Assembly: GCF_035046485.1 (NCBI RefSeq)
Contig: NC_085138.1
Span: forward strand, 288,358,089 to 288,422,088
Length of the DNA: 64,000 nucleotides
Direction of reading: 5' to 3'
From: Aedes albopictus
Lineage: Eukaryota > Arthropoda > Insecta > Diptera > Culicidae
This document shows positions 12,216-20,159 of this stretch, in pieces. Every line of letters begins with the position of its first letter. The stretch's first letter is position 1. The notes beneath the pieces were generated by a model. The model saw only the letters and a program-made list of their open reading frames with translations. It did no database searches and was not told the origin of the DNA. The translations under genes were made by a program, and so were the position numbers.

Positions 12216-13243
12216 TGTCGCGACCGCCGTCCGATGACTCCATCTTGCCGTGGATTGACCCAGTAGGTTTCTGAGGGGGCACGGGCACCGAGCGCTGCTG
12301 ACTGGGTAGGGCGAGTCACAGTTCGCCAGGTGGGAAGCGATGTGACTCTGTTCGCGTTCGCTGACTGAATGACCAAGCTGCGAAGGGTGCGCTCCTATTT
12401 ATGCCGACTGTAGCGAGGGAACTCTCAAAACCTCACTACAGTCCGGAGGGGGGCGCGGGCACCGAGCGCTGCTGACTGGGTAGAGCGAGTCACAGTTCGC
12501 CAGGTGGGAAGCGATGTGACTCTGTTCGCGTTCGCTGACTGAATGACCAAGCTGCGAAGGGTGCGCTCCTATTTATGCCGACTGTAGCGAGGGAACTCTC
12601 AAAACCTCACTACAGTCCGGAGGGGGGCGCGGGCACCGAGCGCTGCTGACTGGGTAGAGCGAGTCACAGTTCGCCAGGTGGGAAGCGATGTGACTCTGTT
12701 CGCGTTCGCTGACTGAATGACCAAGCTGCGAAGGGTGCGCTCCTATTTATGCCGACTGTAGCGAGGGAACTCTCAAAACCTCACTACAGTCCGGAGGGGG
12801 GCGCGGGCACCGAGCGCTGCTGACTGGGTAGAGCGAGTCACAGTTCGCCAGGTGGGAAGCGATGTGACTCTGTTCGCGTTCGCTGACTGAATGACCAAGC
12901 TGCGAAGGGTGCGCTCCTATTTATGCCGACTGTAGCGAGGGAACTCTCAAAACCTCACTACAGTCCGGAGGGGGGCGCGGGCACCGAGCGCTGCTGACTG
13001 GGTAGAGCGAGTCACAGTTCGCCAAGTGGGAAGCGATGTGACGCTCTTCGCGTTCTCTGATTCAATGGCCACTGCTGCGGTGCCTGTGGTCCCACATATA
13101 CCTAATTAGAATTTTATTGCACCGCTTGTTCCGTGTACAAAGGCAAATGAACGAATACCATTTGTGTTTTTTTCTGTTAGTTATTAAATAGAGATGGAAT
13201 AGTTTTCTATGCGATTTATTTGATGTTAATGTCTTCCTCTACA
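12216..13243 (-). repeat. 3' LTR, expanded to 1,028 bp
   Basis: It has the same ends as the 5' LTR (TGTCGCGACC on the plus strand, CCTCTACA at the other end) but contains four additional 174-bp units between about 12,283 and 12,978. Removing these 696 bp leaves 332 bp, which equals the 5' LTR minus its 5-bp indel. On the minus strand these extra units lie around the promoter and downstream part of the LTR. Confidence 0.92.
12283..12978 (-). repeat. Four 174-bp tandem units inside the 3' LTR
   Basis: GGGCACCGAGCG recurs at 12,283, 12,457, 12,631, 12,805 and 12,979, an exact 174-bp period, and the copies look identical apart from GGGTAGGG versus GGGTAGAG in the first. Each full unit holds an LTR segment that is homologous to, but clearly diverged from, the version in the 5' LTR. 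For example TGTGACTCTGTTCGCGTTCG stands where the 5' LTR has TGTGACGCTCTTCGCGTTCT. Read on the minus strand, each unit has a TATA-like ATAAATAG followed about 32 bases later by an initiator-like TCATTCAG (in unit 1, 12,402 and 12,370). Confidence 0.9.
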
Positions 13244-13266
13244 ATTCATCTTACCTCTACTCTTAA
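13244..13266 (-). other. Polypurine tract for plus-strand priming
   Basis: Read on the minus strand, GAGTAGAGGTAAGATGAAT lies directly before the 3' LTR, at the place and with the purine richness expected for a Ty3/gypsy polypurine tract. Confidence 0.7.
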
Positions 13267-13630
13267 GCTACTTTTTGTGAATATATTTTTTTGTATGAAT
13301 TTACAATCTTTTGTGAATCAACTTTAATGTATTGTTTTGATATCTATGAATTGTGTTTCCTTTAAACTTAATTGCTGTTTACAATTTAAAAAATAAGATC
13401 GTTTACACCGTATTTCTAATTAGTTTGTAACTGTAATGGAGCTATTTTTCTAAATATTGTTCTCTAATCTCTCTCTGTTATTTTCTATTTTCTCTTTTTT
13501 ACGGTATTTTCTGTTTCTGCGGTTCGTTCCAGGGTCGCGTTTTGTCTATAAAGAAAAAGTTTCGATGTTGATCATGAAATTATATGCCAGAATTATCAGT
13601 TTGTTGATCTTACCAACTGTACCGGTGCAC
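13267..13630 (-). other. 3' untranslated part of the LTR retrotransposon
   Basis: AT-rich sequence between the last possible Pol exon and the polypurine tract, with no supported frame. No env or other accessory gene is visible. Confidence 0.6.
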
Positions 13631-13755
13631 CTAGTCGTATATGTTGTACAAAATCATATCTTTCAACCTGTTTGGCATACGTCTATCTCGTCGCGGACGC
13701 AATGGTGCGGATGTTTCGTGATCTTTTTCCTCATCGTTGGCTTTGTACGGTAGAA
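13631..13755 (-). CDS. Possible last exon of Pol
   Basis: This 125-nt segment follows an acceptor (AAATCTTCCAG, ending at 13,756). It stays open in the phase set by the previous exon until TAG at 13,633-13,631. It would add 41 residues that are acidic at first and basic near the end (LRPRRDRRMPNRLKD), finishing YNIYD. No such domain is known to me; a basic tail could bind nucleic acid, which is inference. The phase match supports it being real. Confidence 0.55.
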
Positions 13756-13852
13756 CTGGAAGATTTAAATGAGTTTAAGTACAAATAACATAAACATACT
13801 TCGAACCATTTTTTTTCACAGTTTTACAGTTTTTTTCCCAGAGAAATCTTAC
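13756..13852 (-). other. Candidate intron, 97 bp
   Basis: Minus-strand donor ACAG/GTAAGATTT (intron begins 13,852) and acceptor AAATCTTCCAG (ends 13,756). It is phase 1 on both sides. Retaining it leads to a stop soon after SLGKKL. Confidence 0.6.
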
Positions 13853-13963
13853 CTGTTTCAGATTTTCGGCTGGTATCTGCTATGTCATCCTGAGCTGGAT
13901 CAAAATCGGGTAATTGCTCGTATCCCTCAAACATCGTTCTTGTGTTGCTCGGAGCAGTTTCGT
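13853..13963 (-). CDS. Possible penultimate exon of Pol
   Basis: 111 nt (37 codons' worth) lie between two GT-AG introns and are open in the required phase, reading ETAPSNTRTMFEGYEQLPDF and then an acidic stretch. The open frame continues a little on either side into intron sequence. Function unknown; it would extend the integrase C-terminal region. Confidence 0.55.
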
Positions 13964-14018
13964 CTAAATAGATGAAAGATTTAAATCGTTGTCCATTTGT
14001 ATTTGTATAGTACCTTAC
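13964..14018 (-). other. Candidate intron, 55 bp
   Basis: Donor AGAG/GTAAGGTAC begins at 14,018 and acceptor TTCATCTATTTAG ends at 13,964. It is phase 1. The pol stop codon (TAA at 13,983-13,981) lies inside it, so splicing would remove the stop and continue Pol into the next exons. Confidence 0.6.
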
Positions 14019-17000
14019 CTCTTCTAGGCTGTAGACTGTCATCATCGATAACATTGGAGTTTTGCGAACTCCCAAGCGTCTCTTGATCTTGTTCAATTGG
14101 GTCTGCTAATACTTTCTTCGCGTCACCTACATTCCTCGTGTATATAACTCCTCTATTGCTCTGGACAACTATTTTAGCCCCTTCTCTGGCCACTATTGTA
14201 AATTTTTCGGGGTTGAAGCTTGGGTCCGACTTATTTCGCTTGATCTGTGACAAAACTACTTTGTCGCCAACAGTTAGATCGGAATCTCTGGCTTTCCTTT
14301 TGAGATCAGCGTTTTTCTTGCTCTGAAGCTTGGAAAATGCGTCCTTTTCTTTGATATCTTCTCGATCCAGTTCATCGGCGAAGTCTGTTTTCCACAATCC
14401 CGGGAAGGTTCCCCTGAATTTCCAACCCACTAGCAACTCAAACGGAGTAACACCCAGTCGAGTGAGTGGGCGAACCTTATTGTGGACGTGAACATATTTG
14501 TTTAACGCCAATTTCCAGTTGATGCCATCCAACTTAGATGCTGCTAGAGCTCTCTTTATTCCTTCGTTCTGCCTTTCGACGGCTCCGTTTGATTGTGGGC
14601 TCAGGGGTAGGGACTTACGAATTTTTATCCCCTTGTTTTCCCAAGTCCGCACAAACTTGTCGCTTTGGAATGGAGGGCCATTGTCGCTTTGCATTACTAA
14701 TGGGTACCCCCATTCAGCAAAAACCTCATTCAGGGCTTTAATAGTCGTATCCGCATCTATTTTCTTCATCTCTATGACACTCAAGTAACGCGAGTACGTG
14801 TCTACAATAACCAGGAACTCGCCAAACCCAAATTCCTTGTCAGTGAAGAAATCGATTTGCAATATCTCCCAGGGACCCCGAGGGAGCTCTCGGTTGGTTA
14901 AAGGAATGGGTGGATTCTTTCTCGACAGTAGAAGGCATGTCTCACAGTGCTTGATGAAGAATTCCACTTCCGACGTCATTCCTGGCCACCAGAAATGTTC
15001 TCGAAGGATTCTTTTGGTAGAACCGATTCCCAAATGACCCTGATGAGCCGATTGAATAGCCTTTTGCCTCAACGAATTTGGCAGGACAATCTTGTCGTTT
15101 TTGAAGACTGAGCTCCCACAAATACTCAATTCTTTCGATTGGGATTCGTATCTGCGCAAGCCAGCTTCCCAGCAGCCAGTCTCAATTGATGTTCTCACAT
15201 TTTTCAATTCAGAATCTCTCTCCGATTGTTCCTCAATCTCATCCCACGAGATTTCCATAGCACCGGCATCAATAAAGTAGAGTAAATGGTTGTCATCTGC
15301 CTCCTCATCAAATGAACCTTCAGGCTGAGTCTGTTTGACCAGCCTAGACAAAGCATCTGCTACATTTAGTTCTCCCGGGATCCTCTTGACGCTGAAGTTA
15401 TATGGCTGCAGACGTAATGCCCATGATTCTGCCCTTGTAACCGCCCGTTTTCCAATCCGATGTAGGCCTCCAAAGATAAACTCGTTGGATTCAGCATCCG
15501 TTCTTATCGTAAAAGATATACTCATGAGATACGTTGAAAACCTTTCAACTGCCCAGACCATGGCCAAAGCCTCTTTTTGCGTCTGTGGGTATTTTTGTTC
15601 TGTAGCAGATAGGGCTTTAGATGCACAGGTAATCACTCTTGGTTTGGAGTCACTGTCGAATTGGACCAGCACTGCGCCCAGGCCGTATGGAGATGCATCC
15701 ACAAATAATTCCGTGCGGTCTTCTCTATTGAAATATCCGAGAGTTGTAATAGTTTTCCACGCAGAATGCTTCAAGAACTCGAACTCATCGTTCAACTCTT
15801 GATTCCAGTAATATCTGTCAGCCTTTGCCAATGCGCGGAGTCTAATGGTTTTGTCCGCTCTGTTCGGAATAAATTTTTCCACAAAATTCACCAATCCCAG
15901 AAAGCTTTTCACCTCAGCTATCGATTCCGGATGTCTAAAGTTCTTTAGGGCTGCGATTTTTTCATCTTCAATCTTCCAGCCTTGGTCAGATACGACGAAC
16001 CCAAGAAAATCAACAGTTTGCTTCCCAAAGGCGCACTTTGACTCATTTATTTTGACGTTGTGGTTCGCTAAGCACTTCATTACTTGAGCTAAATTTTCAT
16101 CATGTTCTTTTTTCGTATTGCCAAAAACCATTATGTCGTCCAAATAATTCACCTGTCCCTCGCATCCAGCCAGTACCACCGTTTGCAACACTTCTTGAAA
16201 TATATCTGGGGCGTTCGTCAATCCAAACGGTAGCCTGCGGTAACGATAAAGTCCATCTCCCGCGAAAAAATTTGTTAAATGGCGGGATCCTTCGTCCAAT
16301 TCGATATGGAAAAATGCGTTCTGTAAATCTATGGTGGAAAACCACTTCGCACCATGGAGCTCCATCAGTATAGACTCTAACGTAGGCATTTTAAAAGGCG
16401 TTCGATAAATGCATCTATTGGGTCCTCGTAAGTCAATGACAATCCGAATGTCGTCCTTCCCTTTTGGTACCACCAAAAGCGAGGAGCAGAACGAACGATC
16501 CATATCCATGGTGACTTCCTCGATAATACCGTTCGTTAGAAGGTATTTAAGCTTCTGCTTTGTGAGCTCTTTGAATGCCGATGGAATGTGCGTGTATACA
16601 TTCCTTGCCGGAGGCATAGCAGTGTTGTACCTCAATGTCACCGGAGGAATATTAAATTTTGGAAAATCTTCTGCAATCGATACAGCTTGAGCGCAATACC
16701 CCTCAGACTGAAATGTCTGCCTTTGGTTCCGGTGTACTGGCACGTTCAGACCAATATCGAGGACGGAGTATCTTATAGCTGTGTTGAAGCCCAAGAGCGC
16801 TCTCACTTCATCAACGACATAAAACTTTTCCACAGATACCGGTCTATCGTCCGAGACGAACAATTCTGCAGAGAAATTGGCAACAACTTCAATCTGATCT
16901 TTCATTCCATAAGCTTTCAAGGGTTTGTCCGAGGTGGATTGTAGGCTGAAGATTTGAGAAGACGCCTTCTGATCTGCCAAGATCTTGTTAAATGACGCCT

Positions 17001-17229
17001 TGGTTATGGTGTTGACTTGGGCACCTGAATCTATCAGGAAGTCAATGTCGATTCCTGCAACTTTTGCCTTGATCAAGGCATCTTTCTCGGTAGGAACTAC
17101 ATATTGAGATAGGGATTGGACTCTATTCACCTCCCGGGTTTCATGTTCAGTGACATGAGAGACATGATCCGAAGTTTGCTGAAAATAGTAATACGCAAAG
17201 TTACCGAAACGCAAGTTTACATAACGAAT
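13981..17229 (-). CDS. pol: Pol polyprotein (protease, RT, RNase H, integrase)
   Basis: It makes retrotransposon cDNA and inserts it in the genome. Numbering from 17,214: the aspartic protease motif DSGA starts at 62. RT has the YLDD box at 357-360. RNase H has D506, E548, D573 and D620. The integrase zinc motif has H724, H727, C757 and C760, and the catalytic triad is D788, D844 and E880 with DD35E spacing. All catalytic residues are present and no stop interrupts 1,077 codons. The frame opens after a stop at 17,232-17,230, and the first codon of the long frame is TTG; the first ATG lies downstream of the protease. Pol therefore cannot start by itself with a protease. It lies 73 bp beyond the gag stop in another frame, so expression probably needs splicing from gag (17,317-17,179). 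It closely resembles pol genes of the mag group. Confidence 0.95.
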   Translation of the reverse strand: MRYVNLRFGNFAYYYFQQTSDHVSHVTEHETREVNRVQSLSQYVVPTEKDALIKAKVAGIDIDFLIDSGAQVNTITKASFNKILADQKASSQIFSLQSTSDKPLKAYGMKDQIEVVANFSAELFVSDDRPVSVEKFYVVDEVRALLGFNTAIRYSVLDIGLNVPVHRNQRQTFQSEGYCAQAVSIAEDFPKFNIPPVTLRYNTAMPPARNVYTHIPSAFKELTKQKLKYLLTNGIIEEVTMDMDRSFCSSLLVVPKGKDDIRIVIDLRGPNRCIYRTPFKMPTLESILMELHGAKWFSTIDLQNAFFHIELDEGSRHLTNFFAGDGLYRYRRLPFGLTNAPDIFQEVLQTVVLAGCEGQVNYLDDIMVFGNTKKEHDENLAQVMKCLANHNVKINESKCAFGKQTVDFLGFVVSDQGWKIEDEKIAALKNFRHPESIAEVKSFLGLVNFVEKFIPNRADKTIRLRALAKADRYYWNQELNDEFEFLKHSAWKTITTLGYFNREDRTELFVDASPYGLGAVLVQFDSDSKPRVITCASKALSATEQKYPQTQKEALAMVWAVERFSTYLMSISFTIRTDAESNEFIFGGLHRIGKRAVTRAESWALRLQPYNFSVKRIPGELNVADALSRLVKQTQPEGSFDEEADDNHLLYFIDAGAMEISWDEIEEQSERDSELKNVRTSIETGCWEAGLRRYESQSKELSICGSSVFKNDKIVLPNSLRQKAIQSAHQGHLGIGSTKRILREHFWWPGMTSEVEFFIKHCETCLLLSRKNPPIPLTNRELPRGPWEILQIDFFTDKEFGFGEFLVIVDTYSRYLSVIEMKKIDADTTIKALNEVFAEWGYPLVMQSDNGPPFQSDKFVRTWENKGIKIRKSLPLSPQSNGAVERQNEGIKRALAASKLDGINWKLALNKYVHVHNKVRPLTRLGVTPFELLVGWKFRGTFPGLWKTDFADELDREDIKEKDAFSKLQSKKNADLKRKARDSDLTVGDKVVLSQIKRNKSDPSFNPEKFTIVAREGAKIVVQSNRGVIYTRNVGDAKKVLADPIEQDQETLGSSQNSNVIDDDSLQPRRGKVLYKYKWTTI

Positions 17230-17317
17230 TCAAGTTTTATTAAAATCCAACATTTCAAATTAACATTTTGGAAAAAAAAACATTTTTTTACTCAAGACTG
17301 TCATTGCTTTCGTTTAC
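17179..17317 (-). other. Candidate gag-pol intron, 139 bp
   Basis: Donor CCGAAG/GTAAACGAAAG begins at 17,317, 14 codons before the gag stop. Acceptor TTACTATTTTCAG/CAAAC ends at 17,179 with a pyrimidine-rich lead. The last codon before it (AAG, 17,320-17,318) and the first after it (CAA, 17,178) are both complete, so the intron is phase 0 and joins gag to pol in frame while removing the gag stop. Its length is 3n+1, exactly the shift between the two frames. Unspliced RNA would give Gag only. Confidence 0.7.
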
Positions 17318-18550
17318 CTTCGGGTCCAAATCGGGTTCCTCTTTAGCACACTCGATAGCGGCGACCTTTCTCTCCACAACCGCCTCCTCGTCCTCCGCAC
17401 GACGCTTCAAGGGCCTTCTCTGGTCATATGACGAACTCTGCTGATTAGATGGACAAACGCGAGCAATATGTCCAAATTTTCTGCAAACTCGGCACTCTTT
17501 CCTGATAGCGAAACACTCGGACGCTTGGTGGTAAACGCTTCCGCATCTCCAACAATTTGAGGTTGATGCGGGGCGGTGGTTTTCCCTCGAAAATCCTCTT
17601 CCTCCTCTCCCATTTCCTCGAATTGCATATGGAAATCCTCGTCCTCGCCCATATGATCCGAATGCTGCACGTTGGCCGTAAAACTCTTGGTCTCCGTGTG
17701 AAACCGCCGCTACCATGGGCACTTCCCTGCGTCTCTGAGCCCTTTGATATTCTTCCTCGTTGGCTTTCTCAATCTCTCGATCTCGTATCAGGTCTATGAG
17801 GTCTTTCATAGAACCTTGTTTCATCCAGTTCCGGTTAGCCAGCACTCGCACTCTTGGATCATTTGCTCGTTGTGTGATCACTCTCACTACAGCTTCCATT
17901 TCTTCGTCTGGTCCATAGCTGCATAATTTGGCCGCCGTGAACACTCGTCGGACAAACGCAACGCTATCTTCCGAAGAACCTTGGGTCAGCATCATCAGTT
18001 TTCCCCGCTGGGATAATGTGTACGCTCTGGATCCGTAGTATGCGTCGAGTCGCGCCAATGCGTTAGAGAATGGCGCAGTTATCTCATCGGGCATTGCCGG
18101 TGTAGATGACGTTGTGTGCAGAATTTCTCGAAGCTTAGGCCCTGATTTGATTCTGAAGACGCTGTACTTCATGTGTTCATCCGTTGCGTTGGCAAGCTGC
18201 AGCGATGCCACAAGGATGTCTTTCCAATACTCGAAAGCTTGCTTATCGATCTCGGTTTCGCCTTCAGATGGTACGCATTCCGGGATATTGAGAGAGCTTA
18301 GCGACCAATTGTTCATTGTAGAGAGCAGTAATCCTTCCGGTCGAGCAGCAACTAGTCGATCGCTTCCGAAGCCTGACGAAAGATTGGCCACTTGCTCACG
18401 AAGTACGTTGTTCTTGTCTAGAGCTTCTTTCAACTCCTTCAAAATCGTCTTCTTCGAGGGCGTTCTGTAACAAAGCAAAATGTGTTGATTAGCCCTTGTT
18501 TTTACGCGCTCCGTCTTTCCACCGGAGGCCACATATTCATCGAAATTCGT
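17288..18550 (-). CDS. gag: Gag, nucleocapsid with two CCHC zinc knuckles
   Basis: The structural protein packages the retrotransposon RNA into virus-like particles. The frame from 18,532 gives 414 residues. Residues 30-50 can form a short coiled coil, 100-260 form the capsid-like region, and 294-313 are RG-rich, as in RNA-binding tails. Two CX2CX4HX4C knuckles lie at 327-340 (CWRCGSVYHQASEC) and 347-360 (CRVCRKFGHIARVC). The open frame begins at 18,550 and the codon at 18,532 is GTG. The first in-frame ATG is at 18,316 (residue 73), which would lose the coiled coil. The true N-terminus may come from an ATG at 18,540 through a small intron (18,505-18,465). The tail overlaps the candidate gag-pol intron. 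Confidence 0.92.
   Translation of the reverse strand, partial: TNFDEYVASGGKTERVKTRANQHILLCYRTPSKKTILKELKEALDKNNVLREQVANLSSGFGSDRLVAARPEGLLLSTMNNWSLSSLNIPECVPSEGETEIDKQAFEYWKDILVASLQLANATDEHMKYSVFRIKSGPKLREILHTTSSTPAMPDEITAPFSNALARLDAYYGSRAYTLSQRGKLMMLTQGSSEDSVAFVRRVFTAAKLCSYGPDEEMEAVVRVITQRANDPRVRVLANRNWMKQGSMKDLIDLIRDREIEKANEEEYQRAQRRREVPMVAAVSHGDQEFYGQRAAFGSYGRGRGFPYAIRGNGRGGRGFSRENHRPASTSNCWRCGSVYHQASECFAIRKECRVCRKFGHIARVCPSNQQSSSYDQRRPLKRRAEDEEAVVERKVAAIECAKEEPDLDPKVNESNDSLE
18465..18505 (-). other. Weak candidate intron in the gag leader, 41 bp
   Basis: Acceptor GCTTTGTTACAG/AACG ends at 18,465 and looks good. A donor GCGC/GTAAAA at 18,505 is weak. Together they would join an ATG frame starting at 18,540 to gag in frame (phase 2). 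At 41 bp it is shorter than usual insect introns, so a different donor further upstream, such as TTAAA/GTGAGT near 18,638, is also possible. Confidence 0.3.
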
Positions 18551-18654
18551 CTATTTCCACCGAATTTCCTGTATCAAATAAAGCTCCGCCTTTATCCATC
18601 GGAGCTCAAAAAAAGTTTTAATTTTCTTTAAACTCACTTTAAGGGAGCCAGAGG

Positions 18655-18673
18655 TCCGTTGTATGTTGCGCCA
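18655..18673 (-). other. Primer-binding site
   Basis: On the minus strand TGGCGCAACATACAACGG starts one base after the 5' LTR end. Many LTR elements begin this site with TGGCGC, the complement of a tRNA 3' end (GCGCCA). The tRNA is not identified. Confidence 0.65.
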
Positions 18674-18674
18674 C

Positions 18675-19011
18675 TGTCGCGACCGCCGTCCGATGACTCC
18701 ATCTTGCCGTGGATTGACCCAGTAGGTTTCTGAGGGGGCACGGGCACCGAGCGCTGCTGACTGGGTAGGGCGAGTCACAGTTCGCCAAGTGGGAAGCGAT
18801 GTGACGCTCTTCGCGTTCTCTGATTCAATGGCCACTGCTGCGGTGCCTGTGGTCCCACATATACCTAATTAGAATTTTATTGCACCGCTTGTTCCGTGTA
18901 CAAAGGCAAATGAACGAATACCATTTGTGTTTTTTTTCTTTCTGTTAGTTATTAAATAGAGATGGAATAGTTTTCTATGCGATTTATTTGATGTTAATGT
19001 CTTCCTCTACA
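18675..19011 (-). repeat. 5' LTR, 337 bp
   Basis: The LTR ends are TGTCGCGACC and CCTCTACA on the plus strand. It carries a single promoter unit. It differs from the 3' LTR by lacking the four 174-bp units and by a 5-bp longer T/C tract near 18,930-18,945. Confidence 0.92.
18829..18863 (-). promoter_or_regulatory. Likely LTR core promoter (TATA and initiator)
   Basis: On the minus strand TATATGTGG starts at 18,863, and an initiator-like CCATTG has its A at 18,829, 34 bases downstream. The 3' LTR repeats have the same arrangement with other bases, which supports this reading. Confidence 0.5.
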
Positions 19012-19016
19012 ATCAT
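19012..19016. repeat. Target-site duplication, right (ATCAT)
   Basis: ATCAT follows the CTCTACA end of the 5' LTR and matches the bases before the other LTR. Confidence 0.9.
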
Positions 19017-20159
19017 TACTATAAATACCTACGCCAATTTTATTCAGCTCTACTACCTCTAGAATGATTTTACAGACAAAAGCTTCAAGTGCGTGAAATA
19101 TATGGTACCGTTGTAATTAGAACATCCAACTACAACCCATTAAAGCTTACCACCAACTTGGAAACAGCTTGCACTCAACGAGCCCCCTGCTGAGTTGAGT
19201 GCATTTAATTACTCCACCCATCAACCTCGTTCGCTCCCACAGAAACAGCCAGAGAACGTTCAACCCGAGTATCGTACCGACCGATGCGATGATGGTGCGA
19301 TGCGGGGAAGAAACCTTTTTCCGAATAATGAGGTCATTCCTGACAACCGATAAAACGAGGACGCAGATGAAATATGTCCGTGTCAGCTCACAGTACGTCA
19401 TCATCCAGAAGAAGCAATGAATTAAACGTCTTGTTTTTCTGTTTCACCTCTTAACCTTGCACCCGAATGAACAAATGTGAAGCAAGGTTGACTGTAACCA
19501 ATGCTGAATCCAATCCCAAAGAATGATATTCCTACCCCTTCTGAAAACAAAGCAAAGCGATGTGCATACACGTTTTACATTACTCGGGGGAATTCAAAAT
19601 GATTAAGATCGGCTTTTTGAGAGCACAGCATTCAAACGATACTCGACCGACCAAGTTTTGGTTACTCTAGTACGAAGAGGCAAGAGCAATAAAGATGAAT
19701 CGTCGACGTCCACTTCGTCACACGGGGAAGGTTACGGCAAGACAAGGGGTTTCTCTCTACACGAGTTGGAGTTCGAATTGCGTTGTTCCTTGTGTGACCG
19801 TAAATGTTGTTTATGAGATCGGAAACCAAACCACGCTCTGATTCTGAGGTGCGGGTTTGAGCTGGTTCTAAAAATTTGGATCACGATGAGAACGTACCCG
19901 CTAATGAACGTTCTAATGATACTCTAAACATGGAACAGAGGGATGGATGGTTTGCTGTATGGGAACAGGTGGCCAGTGGGTCAGTTGTGAACGATATTCA
20001 AAAAAACCGTGGGAAAACTTCGCCAGAAAAAATGATTCTAGGTTTGTTCTTAGAGAGAAGTGCTTACCCATATTGGTCATATATACACCTAGCCTAGGAG
20101 TCCTAGGTGTTTTACATTTAGTTTCTTTTGAGTTTTCGCAACATTTTTTCAAAGAGTTC
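19017..20159. other. Unassigned, repeat-poor DNA
   Basis: No supported gene. The composition is more balanced than the neighbours and no motif recurs elsewhere in the window, so this may be older single-copy intergenic DNA. Confidence 0.4.

Larger units (their letters stand above)
12211..19016 (-). mobile_element. Complete Ty3/gypsy LTR retrotransposon, mag-like
   Basis: The element runs from right to left. It has a 337-bp 5' LTR (18,675-19,011), a primer-binding site, gag, pol (protease, RT, RNase H, integrase), a purine-rich tract and a 1,028-bp 3' LTR (12,216-13,243). ATCAT is duplicated on both sides (12,211-12,215 and 19,012-19,016), so this is an intact insertion. LTRs begin TG and end CA. 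Apart from four extra tandem units in the 3' LTR and one 5-bp indel, I see no differences between the LTRs, and both long frames are open, so the insertion is young and could be active. No env-like frame was found. Assignment to the mag lineage is inferred from two zinc knuckles and the pol layout; a tree would decide it. Confidence 0.93.

Noticed and set aside
12283..12978. Regular repeats reminiscent of a CRISPR array
   Set aside because: The 174-bp units are contiguous with no unique spacers and lie inside an LTR of a eukaryotic retrotransposon.
13267..13630. An env-like gene in the LTR element
   Set aside because: No signal peptide, membrane segment or frame of useful length lies between the last Pol exon and the 3' LTR.
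14138..16944. Plus-strand frames of up to 155 codons opposite pol
   Set aside because: They are antisense shadows of the conserved pol gene.
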